A stretch of DNA of 64,000 nt. It comes from Flavobacterium sp. HSC-32F16 (lineage in GTDB: Bacteria > Bacteroidota > Bacteroidia > Flavobacteriales > Flavobacteriaceae). Under the pieces are notes generated by a model. It did no database searches and had not been told where the DNA came from. It was given only the letters and a program-made list of their open reading frames with translations. The translations under genes and the position numbers were made by a program. The DNA lies in the NCBI RefSeq assembly GCF_024171645.1, contig NZ_JALKAC010000001.1, positions 806,001 through 870,000 on the forward strand. The letters are read 5' to 3'. Shown piece after piece: positions 27,192 through 34,859 of this stretch (position 1 is the stretch's first letter; each line of letters opens with the position of its first letter).

Positions 27192-28232
27192 TTAAGCAGG
27201 AATCTGCTGGCTTAAGCAATGCAAAGTTCCGAATCCCCAGATGAAATCGATACAACTTATTCCGATTACTTCTCTGTCAGGGAAACATTCTGAAAGGATA
27301 TTTAAAGCTGCACGATCGTTGCTGTCGTTGAACGTTGGAACTAAAACACAATTGTTCAGAATTAAGAAATTAGCATAACTAGCCGGAAGTCTTAAATCTT
27401 CAAAATCAACACGTTTTGGCATTGGTAATGCTACAATAACCGGAGATTTACCATTTTCTAATTTTGCATTTTGCAAACGTTTCAAATTATCCTGCAAAGG
27501 TTTATAGTTTGAATCATTTTTATCTGTTTCAACAATCGTTACAATTGTATCTTCGTTTACAAATCGGCATAAATCATCGATGTGACCATGGGTATCGTCG
27601 CCTTCAATTCCGTCTCCAAGCCAGATTACGTTAGTTACGCCAAGATATTCTTTAAAAACTGCTTCGTAATCTTCTTTGGTAAAACCTTGGTTTCGAACCT
27701 GAATAGTTGGGTGCATCAAACATTCTTCAGAAGTCAATAAAGTTCCTTTTCCGTTTACATCAATCGCACCGCCTTCAACAATTACCGGTTTTCCTTTATA
27801 GATAACCTGAGTCAGCGGAACATCAATAAAATCAGCCACTTTACCCGGAACAAATTTATCTAGCTGATAGTTTTTATATTTTGCCCAGCCGTTGAAGTTG
27901 AAATTTAAAGCTTCTCTTTTTGTACCATTTTTTACAATGATTGGCCCAGAGTCACGCATCCAGCTTCTGTTGGTTTTATGAACGATGTAAGAAACGTTCT
28001 CAATATTAACGCGGGCTCTTTCAAGCATATCGGTTACTTTTTCTTTTAGTTTTTCATCGGCTACGACCAAAAAAACAGTTTCAAAAGCGGCTACTTTTTT
28101 AATAAATTCTACAAAAGCCCATTGAACAGCTTCATATTTTCCCGGCCAGTCATTGCCGTTATGCGGAAAACACAATACAATTCCTTGCTGTTTTTCCCAT
28201 TCTGCTGGAAATCTTCTATTATTTGTTGACAT
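27192..28232 (-). CDS. aguA: Agmatine deiminase
   Basis: 346 residues, the family length. It converts agmatine to N-carbamoylputrescine and ammonia. It begins RRFPAEWEKQQGIVLCFPHNGNDWPG, has WMRDSGPIIVKNG, VIVEGGAIDVNGKGTLLTSEEC, WLGDGIEGDDTHGHIDDLCRF, and ends with the catalytic Cys in GTLHCLSQQIPA. Its partner enzyme AguB is encoded on the same strand but 3.4 kb upstream, with two plus-strand genes between, so the two cannot share a simple transcript. Confidence 0.94.
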   Translation of the reverse strand: MSTNNRRFPAEWEKQQGIVLCFPHNGNDWPGKYEAVQWAFVEFIKKVAAFETVFLVVADEKLKEKVTDMLERARVNIENVSYIVHKTNRSWMRDSGPIIVKNGTKREALNFNFNGWAKYKNYQLDKFVPGKVADFIDVPLTQVIYKGKPVIVEGGAIDVNGKGTLLTSEECLMHPTIQVRNQGFTKEDYEAVFKEYLGVTNVIWLGDGIEGDDTHGHIDDLCRFVNEDTIVTIVETDKNDSNYKPLQDNLKRLQNAKLENGKSPVIVALPMPKRVDFEDLRLPASYANFLILNNCVLVPTFNDSNDRAALNILSECFPDREVIGISCIDFIWGFGTLHCLSQQIPA

Positions 28233-28419
28233 AAACAGGTTCTAATTTTGAAAGTGTACAAAGATAAGCATTCGTTAGGATTATAAAACATTTGAATAAA
28301 AATGATCTGTTATTTCACAAATAATCTCTTGCAAAAATTAAGTTAAAGATTAAATAATGAATACTTAATATACGGCAGAAACCGTGTAATTACTTTTGGC
28401 GAAACTAAAAAACTAACAA

Positions 28420-29940
28420 ATGAAAAAAATAAGTATCACATTATTAACTGCTTTATTGATAATGGCAAGCTGTAATAACGATGAAAACTCAAACAACGAA
28501 GAACCAGAGGTTGTTGTAAATGAAAACCCGGGGACTTTTAAAGAAATCGGTTCAATTACAATTGGCGGAGAAGCTGCTGCAGAAATCTCTGCTTACTGCG
28601 AAAAAACAAAAAAAATTTTTACAGTAAACAACAGCGGTGTGAACCAAATTGATGTTATTGATATTACAGATCCAGCAAAACCAACGAAGATTGGTAAAAT
28701 TGATTTGGCTGCTTATGAAGGTGCTGCAAATAGTGTTTCTGTTTTTGATGGAAAACTTGCCGTTGCTTTAGAATCAACTGCAAATAAACAAGCTAATGGA
28801 AAAGTAGTAGTTTTTAATACTTCTGATTACAGTTTAATCAAACAAGTTACGGTTGGTGCTTTGCCAGACATGATTACATTTTCTCCTGACGGAAAATTTA
28901 TCATGACGGCTAATGAAGGCGAGCCAAACACAGATTATTCACAAGATCCAATCGGAACTGTTTCAATTATAGAAACCATTTCTTACAGCGTTACCACTCT
29001 TGATTTTGCTTCTTTCAGCGGTCAGGCTGCTACATTGGCAAAAGACGGATTTAGAATTTCTAAAGCGGCTAAAAGCTTTGCTCAGGATATTGAACCAGAA
29101 TATATTACAATTTCTGATGATTCAAAAACGGCTTGGGTAACTTTACAGGAAAATAATGGTGTTGCAAAAGTTGATTTGACTTCTAAAACTATTACTGCCC
29201 TTTATCCATTAGGTTTAAAAGATTACAATACTGCTGAAAATGCAATTGATGTAAGCGACAGCGATGATAAAGTTGCTTTTAATCCGTGGAAAGTAAAAGG
29301 TATGTATATGCCGGATGCTATCAGCCATTTTTCTTCTAATAATGTTCCTTATTTTGTTACCGCAAATGAAGGTGATGCAAGAGAATATACGGCTAATACT
29401 GACATAAAACGTATGAAAAGCATGAAACTTGACGCAACAGTTTTTCCTGATGCTGCTACTTTAAAACTTGATGCTAATTTAGGAAGATTGAATCTAGTTG
29501 CTGATATGGGAGATACAGATGGCGACGGAGATTTAGATGAACTAATAAGTTTTGGTGCAAGATCATTCTCTATCTGGAATGGAAATACTGGAAAAATAGT
29601 TTATGACAGCAAAAATGATGTTGACAAAAAAACATACGAACTAGGAACTTATGATGATAAACGAAGCGATGATAAAGGTTCTGAACCAGAAGCTGTAGTT
29701 ACTGCTAAAATAGGAAATCAAAATATTTTGTTTGTTGGTCTTGAAAGATCTGATGCTTTTATGACTTATGATGTAACAAATCCTGCTTCGCCTCAATATT
29801 TACAGACAGTAAAAACGGGAGATGCTCCAGAAGGAATTCTTTTTATTCCAGCTTCTAAAAGTCCAACAAAAAGAAGTTTAGTTGTAGTAAGCAGTGAAGG
29901 AGACGGAACTATTAAAATATATCAGCCAGACTTAAAATAA
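28420..29940 (+). CDS. Choice-of-anchor I domain surface lipoprotein
   Basis: 506 residues. A lipoprotein signal (LLTALLIMASC) is followed by an acidic stretch (NNDENSNNEEPE), the Bacteroidota pattern for export to the cell surface. The mature part is a beta-propeller with LVIVD-like repeats (NQIDVIDITDPAKPTKIGKI; TYDVTNPASPQYLQTVKTGD) and matches the choice-of-anchor I domain found in secreted esterase and phosphatase-like proteins. A GDTDGDGDLDEL loop may bind calcium. No catalytic residues were recognised. A TACTTTTG box at 28391-28398 may be its -7 element, but no upstream TTG is well placed. Confidence 0.82.
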   Translation: MKKISITLLTALLIMASCNNDENSNNEEPEVVVNENPGTFKEIGSITIGGEAAAEISAYCEKTKKIFTVNNSGVNQIDVIDITDPAKPTKIGKIDLAAYEGAANSVSVFDGKLAVALESTANKQANGKVVVFNTSDYSLIKQVTVGALPDMITFSPDGKFIMTANEGEPNTDYSQDPIGTVSIIETISYSVTTLDFASFSGQAATLAKDGFRISKAAKSFAQDIEPEYITISDDSKTAWVTLQENNGVAKVDLTSKTITALYPLGLKDYNTAENAIDVSDSDDKVAFNPWKVKGMYMPDAISHFSSNNVPYFVTANEGDAREYTANTDIKRMKSMKLDATVFPDAATLKLDANLGRLNLVADMGDTDGDGDLDELISFGARSFSIWNGNTGKIVYDSKNDVDKKTYELGTYDDKRSDDKGSEPEAVVTAKIGNQNILFVGLERSDAFMTYDVTNPASPQYLQTVKTGDAPEGILFIPASKSPTKRSLVVVSSEGDGTIKIYQPDLK

Positions 29941-29956
29941 CCAGTATTTGAAAAGT

Positions 29957-29992
29957 AAAAAAGCGTAAAATTTAAATTTTGCGCTTTTTTTA
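29957..29992 (+). terminator. Terminator after the choice-of-anchor I gene
   Basis: AAGCG, an AT-rich self-complementary stretch (TAAAATTTAAATTTTG), CGCTT, then TTTTT. Confidence 0.75.
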
Positions 29993-30140
29993 TATCAAAA
30001 ATTGATTTTTAATTAACACATTTTCAGAATTATAAGTTAATTAGTGGGAATTATGTAAGACGGTATACAACGCATTCAAAAACACGAGCTATAAATTTGT
30101 CAAGAGTTTAAAATTAAAAACTAAATAAATTTTTGATATC

Positions 30141-31403
30141 ATGAAAAAGAAATTAGCTTCCGTATCCCTTTTACTATTAGCACTTACAGCAGGTGCACAA
30201 AATATGGCTACAACTTCTGCAAAACCAAACGTTGACCAACCAGAGTACAATAAATGGTCTATCGAACTTAATGGCGGTGTTAATAAACCAACCCGAGCAA
30301 TGACTCCTGGTTATACTACTGAGTCTTTAAACTTCTTTCACGCAGATTTGGGTGCAAGATATATGTTTAATCCAAAGTTTGGGGTAAAATTAGATGTGGG
30401 TTATGATCAATTTAAAGAAAAAAACGATACTCCAGATTTCGAAAGCCGTTATGTAAGAGCAAGTTTGCAAGGGGTTGTTAATATTGGACGCGCTTTAAAT
30501 TTTGAAACATGGACAAATACAATTGGTATCTTGGCACATGGTGGTTTTGGAGTTTCGCAAATTAGTACTGAAAGTGGTTTTGGAGGTCAGGATTATATGG
30601 CTCACGGGATCGCAGGTATTACAGGACAAATCAAACTTAGTAACAGAGTTGCTTTGACTGGTGACCTTACAGGAATTGTAAACGGAAGACAAAACTGGAA
30701 CTTTGATGGAATGGGTAACACCTCTACTGGCTCTTTTGACGGAGTTTTATTAAACGCATCTGTAGGTCTTACTTTCTACTTAGGTAAAAATGAAAAACAT
30801 GCTGACTGGGTTGGCGAAGAAGACAGAATTGGTGAATTGGAAAAAAGAGTGGACTTAATTGAAACTGGTCTTATTGACAGTGATAAAGATGGTGTTGCTG
30901 ATTTATACGATTTAGAGCCAAATACAATCGCAGGAGTTGCGGTTAACACGAAAGGGCAATCTATTGATACCAATCAAAATGGCGTGCCGGATGAGTTAGA
31001 AAGCTATTTGGATAAAACTTACGAAAAGAAAGGAAGCGGGACTGCTACAAACAATACGGTTGAAGAATTAATCAACGGAGGTTATGTAAATGTTTATTTC
31101 GACTTTAATTCGTCTAAACCAACAAATGCTTCTTTATCTGGTGTTGATTTCTTAGTGAAATATTTGAAAAATAATCCAGGAAAATCGGCTGACATTATTG
31201 GTTATGCTGATGAAATTGGAAACACTAGCTACAATACTGAATTATCTAGAAAAAGAGCAGAAGCTGTGAAAAAAGTAGCTGTAAATGCTGGAATAGATGC
31301 TTCAAGATTGAATGTGGTTGCTAACGGAGAAGATACTTCGGTTAACAAAAATTCTAAAGAAGCACGTCAAATCGTGAGAAGAGTTACTTTCCAAGTAAAA
31401 TAA
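30141..31403 (+). CDS. OmpA-family outer-membrane protein
   Basis: 420 residues. After a signal peptide (ASVSLLLLALTAGAQ) come an N-terminal beta-barrel of about 200 residues, a thrombospondin type 3-like calcium motif (DSDKDGVADLYDLEPNT and DTNQNGVPDELE), and a C-terminal OmpA domain from about 310 to 420 (VNVYFDFNSSKPT, IIGYADEIGNTSYNTELSRKRAEAV, RLNVVANGED). The OmpA domain should hold peptidoglycan while the barrel sits in the outer membrane, so it is a structural tether. It has its own terminator. Confidence 0.92.
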   Translation: MKKKLASVSLLLLALTAGAQNMATTSAKPNVDQPEYNKWSIELNGGVNKPTRAMTPGYTTESLNFFHADLGARYMFNPKFGVKLDVGYDQFKEKNDTPDFESRYVRASLQGVVNIGRALNFETWTNTIGILAHGGFGVSQISTESGFGGQDYMAHGIAGITGQIKLSNRVALTGDLTGIVNGRQNWNFDGMGNTSTGSFDGVLLNASVGLTFYLGKNEKHADWVGEEDRIGELEKRVDLIETGLIDSDKDGVADLYDLEPNTIAGVAVNTKGQSIDTNQNGVPDELESYLDKTYEKKGSGTATNNTVEELINGGYVNVYFDFNSSKPTNASLSGVDFLVKYLKNNPGKSADIIGYADEIGNTSYNTELSRKRAEAVKKVAVNAGIDASRLNVVANGEDTSVNKNSKEARQIVRRVTFQVK

Positions 31404-31420
31404 TCTTAGTCTATATATTT

Positions 31421-31457
31421 AAAAAGGCGGTTTCAATATTTTGAAACCGCCTTTTTG
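31421..31457 (+). terminator. Terminator after the OmpA-family gene
   Basis: AAAGGCGGTTTCA, loop, TGAAACCGCCTTT, then TT: a 13-pair perfect stem flanked by A and T runs, able to work on both strands. Confidence 0.85.
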
Positions 31458-31637
31458 TTATAAAAAAATATAACAATACTATATTTTTTTCCCCCACGTA
31501 AAGAATATTTATTTAGAGCTGCAGGTGCGTAAAATATTTATAAAATTTCAATAACGCAAAGAAGAAAAGTTCCGTCGGAGCTTTATATTGTAAACGTTTA
31601 TTATTTACCATAAATATTGTGTTTCTCTGAGACTTAC

Positions 31638-31674
31638 AAAAAAAAGGGCAAAATTATATTTTGCCCTTTTTATA
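31638..31674 (-). terminator. Terminator of aguB
   Basis: Minus strand AAAGGGCAAAAT and ATTTTGCCCTTT form a strong stem followed by TTTTT, just past the aguB stop. Confidence 0.85.
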
Positions 31675-31690
31675 TTTTAGATAAACTAAA

Positions 31691-32581
31691 TTATCTATCG
31701 ATTGCTCTTTTTGTGATATCTCCAAAAGCATCAATTCTTCTATCTCTGAAGAACGGCCAGTTTTGACGAACATTTTCCTGTAAATCTAAGTCAACCTCAG
31801 CAATTAGGATTTCTTCTTTATCATGTGAAGCCTGAGCTAAAATTTCTCCTTGAGGACCGGCAATAAATGACGCTCCCCAAAATTGAATTCCTTCTGTTCC
31901 TTCAATATATTGTTCAAGTCCAATTCGGTTTGCAGCTGCAACGAAAACACCATTAGCAACGGCGTGGCCTTTCATTACATTCATCCAAGCTCCATATTGG
32001 TTTTCTCCGTATTGTTCTTTTTCTTTTGGATGCCATCCAATTGCTGTTGGGTAGAATAAAACTTCAGCACCTTTTAAAGCTGTAATACGTGCTGCTTCCG
32101 GATACCATTGATCCCAGCAGATTAACGTTCCAACTGTTCCTTTTTTAGTTTGGATTGCCTGAAAACCTAAATCACCTGGAGTGAAATAGAATTTTTCATA
32201 GAAATGCGGATCGTCTGGAATGTGCATTTTTCGGTATAAACCAGCTTCTGTACCATCTGTATCAATGATATAAGCACTATTGTGGTAAATTCCAGCCATT
32301 CTTTTTTCGAAAAAAGGAACAATAATTACCACTCCTAATTCTTTCGCCAATTCGCTGAAAGCAATAAATGAAGTACTGTAAAGCGGTTCTGCTAATGCAA
32401 AATTATCTACGTCTTCACTTTGGCAGAAATAATGACTGCTATATAATTCTGGAAGTAAGATTACCTCTGCTCCTTTTCCTGCAGCATCTCTTACCCAGCT
32501 GATACATTTTTTTAGATTATTCTCGGCAACATCATTCAGATTTAACTGAATAACCGCTATTTTATACTTTCTTTTAGACAT
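31691..32581 (-). CDS. aguB: N-carbamoylputrescine amidase
   Basis: 296 residues from the ATG at 32581 (MSKRKYKIAVIQLN); the longer frame to 32602 adds seven atypical residues. It belongs to the carbon-nitrogen hydrolases and should release putrescine from N-carbamoylputrescine. The Glu-Lys-Cys triad is visible: Glu in VILLPELYSSHYFCQ, Lys in YRKMHIPDD, and Cys in TLICWDQWYPEAARI. The CQSED and WYPEAAR wording is typical of AguB. Together with AguA it completes agmatine to putrescine; an arginine decarboxylase would have to lie elsewhere. Confidence 0.93.
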   Translation of the reverse strand: MSKRKYKIAVIQLNLNDVAENNLKKCISWVRDAAGKGAEVILLPELYSSHYFCQSEDVDNFALAEPLYSTSFIAFSELAKELGVVIIVPFFEKRMAGIYHNSAYIIDTDGTEAGLYRKMHIPDDPHFYEKFYFTPGDLGFQAIQTKKGTVGTLICWDQWYPEAARITALKGAEVLFYPTAIGWHPKEKEQYGENQYGAWMNVMKGHAVANGVFVAAANRIGLEQYIEGTEGIQFWGASFIAGPQGEILAQASHDKEEILIAEVDLDLQENVRQNWPFFRDRRIDAFGDITKRAIDR

Positions 32582-32652
32582 GACATAAAATTTAGAGTGC
32601 AAAAATAATACTTTTTAAAGGAATGGCAAAGTGTATTAGTTTTGTAAGTTCC

Positions 32653-32682
32653 ACAAAAAAAAGAGTCATACGACTCTCTTTA
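32653..32682 (-). terminator. Hairpin with U-run downstream of the small lipoprotein gene
   Basis: Minus strand AAAGAGAGTCG-TA-TGACTCTTT then TTTTT. About 170 bases past the lipoprotein stop; a closer, GC-poorer stem lies at 32775-32823 (aaaaccattttaca against tgtaaaatggtttt). Confidence 0.6.
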
Positions 32683-32851
32683 TAATTGTGCAGTAGAATT
32701 TCTCTTTAAAGAAATTTGTGATCTTCATTTTAATTATTTAAAGATAGTTAATTCGCTTTGAATCTATAACTCCAAAAACCATTTTACATCGACTCAAAAA
32801 ATTAAGCTTTGTAAAATGGTTTTACAACCTAAAATTATACCTACTTAAGAT

Positions 32852-33262
32852 TTATTCAATAACTACTTTCTGAGTCAGGAATTCTGTTTCTGATTTTTTG
32901 AATTTGATTTCGAAAGTTCCTTTTGCCGCCGATTTAAATTTATAAACTGTCTTTTTAGGTTCTGGTACTTGCTGCGTGCAAACTTCAGAAGGGTATTTTA
33001 CTTCAACTTGTAATCCTTTTACCGAACCAATTGATGCATCACTGATTTTAACAAATTCAGCACAGGCATTCTCTACAACATACGTAACATCATAACTCAA
33101 TTCTTCATTTACTTTTCCTGTTCCTGATCCTTTAATTTCTGTAACAAATGCCGTTTTTGTTTTAATTGGAGCTTCTGCATGATCATCGTCGTTATTGCAT
33201 GAAATAAATACAATTGATAAAAATAATACTACTAAAACTGATTTTAATTTAAAACTTTTCAT
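32852..33262 (-). CDS. Small lipoprotein of unknown function
   Basis: 136 residues. The signal ends in FLSIVFISC followed by NNDDDHAEAP, an acidic tail suggesting display on the cell surface. The mature part is a short beta-sandwich-like domain (GTGKVNEELSYDVTYVVENACAEF, ending KSETEFLTQKVVIE). I do not recognise a family with certainty. It is a single gene between aguB and the DUF808 gene. Confidence 0.75.
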   Translation of the reverse strand: MKSFKLKSVLVVLFLSIVFISCNNDDDHAEAPIKTKTAFVTEIKGSGTGKVNEELSYDVTYVVENACAEFVKISDASIGSVKGLQVEVKYPSEVCTQQVPEPKKTVYKFKSAAKGTFEIKFKKSETEFLTQKVVIE

Positions 33263-33437
33263 ATAAAATAATAATTAATTGTTAATTACTATGAAGATGC
33301 AGGAGAATCAAGATGGTTGCTTTGATAAAATGTTAATTAGGAATACAAAGTTTTTAAATATTTGAAAATGAAAAAGTTATCCCTTTAAAATATTTTTAAA
33401 AAGAACCGTAATTTCTTATGAAAATTATATTTTCTAG

Positions 33438-33513
33438 ATTAGCCCCGATAGAAGCGGCATCCTTTTTCCTGCTCCTTTAGCAGGGAAAAGATATAGCGGA
33501 TAGCGGGACTAAA
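33438..33513. repeat. GC-rich intergenic element with interrupted dyad
   Basis: A 76-base stretch clearly richer in G and C than its surroundings, starting ttagccccgatagaagcggc and ending gcggatagcgggactaa. The ends pair imperfectly (ttagccccg against cgggactaa), and an inner stem tttttcctgct/agcaggga lies between. It resembles a repeat I associate with many Flavobacterium genomes; only one copy is in this window. Confidence 0.55.
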
Positions 33514-33548
33514 GGTGTAATGAAAATGTTTTTTTTTGCTTCTAAAAT

Positions 33549-33581
33549 AAAAAAACACCAGCGTTAACTGATGTTTTTTTT
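33549..33581 (-). terminator. Terminator of DUF808 gene
   Basis: Minus strand ACATCAG, loop TTAACG, CTGGTGT, then TTTTTTT. Confidence 0.75.
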
Positions 33582-33604
33582 AAGAGTATATTTTTGAAAT
33601 TATT

Positions 33605-34489
33605 TTAAGCTGTTTTCTTTTTAAAGATCTTTTTGAAGAGATTTACAAACAGTAAAACTATAAAGCCCAGAACTAATCCAACTGTAAATTCTTTAATGAT
33701 AGAAGGAATTTTAATTTCTTCTGACAAATGGTGGAAAAATGGAATGTAATGCACAAATATTCCACCAGCAACCAAAAGCAGCGCAATTGTACCAATTACA
33801 GTTAAACCTTTTATAACCAGCGGAAGTGCTTTAACCAATAAATTTCCAATAAATCGCGATGGACTTTTTTCGCTTTTACTATGTTTAATAAGCTTATATC
33901 CTGCTTCATCCATTCTAACAATAAGAGCTACAATGCCGTAAACTCCTATTGTTGCAATTAGTGCGATTATTGAAGTTACGATTATCTGCTGCGTTAAAGG
34001 TTCTTCTATTACAGTTCCTAATGCTATGATTACTATTTCTACAGATAAAATAAAATCGGTTACGATTGCTGATTTTATTTTTCCTTTTTCAATTACCAGA
34101 ATTTGTTCTTCTGTCAAAGTTTCTTCGGTTATTCCTTCAGATTCTTCGTGCTTGTGGGGAAATACAAATTCGTATATTTTTTCAGCTCCTTCGTATGCTA
34201 AAAACAATCCTCCCAATACTAAAATTACGATTATTGCAACTGGCAGAAATGCGCTTAATAAAAATGCAATTGGCAGAATAATTATTTTATTAAGCAATGA
34301 TCCTTTACTAATTGCCCATAAAACAGGAAGTTCTCTTGAAGAGGCAAATCCCGAAGCTTTCTCGGCGTTTACAGCCAAATCGTCTCCTAAAATTCCTGCT
34401 GTCTTTTTTGCTGCAATTTTACTCATTACTGCAACGTCGTCCATAATTGCTGCGATATCGTCTAATAGTACGAAAAAACCTGATGCCAT
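33605..34489 (-). CDS. DUF808 (YedI-like) inner-membrane protein
   Basis: 294 residues. The N-terminus MASGFFVLLDDIAAIMDDVAVMSKIAAKK is highly typical of DUF808, as are DLAVNAEKASGF and RELPVLWAISKGSLLNK. About six membrane helices follow. The biological role of the family is unknown. A cluster of charged residues (HKHEESEGITEETL) sits in one loop. The gene is followed by a terminator and preceded by the 39-residue peptide gene on the same strand. Confidence 0.88.
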   Translation of the reverse strand: MASGFFVLLDDIAAIMDDVAVMSKIAAKKTAGILGDDLAVNAEKASGFASSRELPVLWAISKGSLLNKIIILPIAFLLSAFLPVAIIVILVLGGLFLAYEGAEKIYEFVFPHKHEESEGITEETLTEEQILVIEKGKIKSAIVTDFILSVEIVIIALGTVIEEPLTQQIIVTSIIALIATIGVYGIVALIVRMDEAGYKLIKHSKSEKSPSRFIGNLLVKALPLVIKGLTVIGTIALLLVAGGIFVHYIPFFHHLSEEIKIPSIIKEFTVGLVLGFIVLLFVNLFKKIFKKKTA

Positions 34490-34570
34490 TATTTGTTTTT
34501 GTTTAATGTTTGGTTGTGCGAATCTACCACTTTTTATGCGATTCTCTTTAACGAAAATTGGATTAAATTT

Positions 34571-34690
34571 TTAACTGCACTGACCTAGCAGCACCCATAA
34601 AATAATAAAAACTATAATAGTTCCGAAACATCCTCCTCCTAGTTTTTTTGCACCGTATCCTGCAAGTAATCCTCTAAATATATTGTTCAT
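34571..34690 (-). CDS. 39-residue Gly-rich membrane peptide
   Basis: The minus strand from the ATG at 34690 to the TAA at 34571 encodes 39 residues. The first 20 are MNNIFRGLLAGYGAKKLGGG, followed by CFG, a hydrophobic span (TIIVFIILWVLL) and the end GQCS. A basic amphipathic start, a glycine hinge and one membrane helix make a coherent small membrane protein; codon use looks like that of neighbouring genes. It lies 81 bases before the DUF808 start on the same strand. No function can be assigned. Confidence 0.65.
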   Translation of the reverse strand: MNNIFRGLLAGYGAKKLGGGCFGTIIVFIILWVLLGQCS

Positions 34691-34787
34691 GATAATTTGA
34701 TTTTATGTTACTGTAAATTTGAGAATTAAACCTAAAATTTCATTTATATGAATTTTAAAAAAAGTTTCATTATTCACGGATATAAAC

Positions 34788-34820
34788 AAAAAAAAACACC
34801 AGCATTTCTGCTGGTGTTTT
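34788..34820 (-). terminator. Terminator of clpB
   Basis: Minus strand AACACCAGCA-GAAA-TGCTGGTGTT then TTTTTTT. Strong stem 40 bases past the stop. Confidence 0.85.
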
Positions 34821-34859
34821 CTTATTGATAGTCAGAGACTCACAGCAGTGCGTCTCTAC

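Larger units (their letters stand above)
33263..33604. other. 342-base gap upstream of the lipoprotein gene
   Basis: Holds the DUF808 terminator (33549-33581), a GC-richer repeat element (33438-33513) and the AT-rich upstream region of the lipoprotein gene. No reading frame stands out. Confidence 0.6.
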
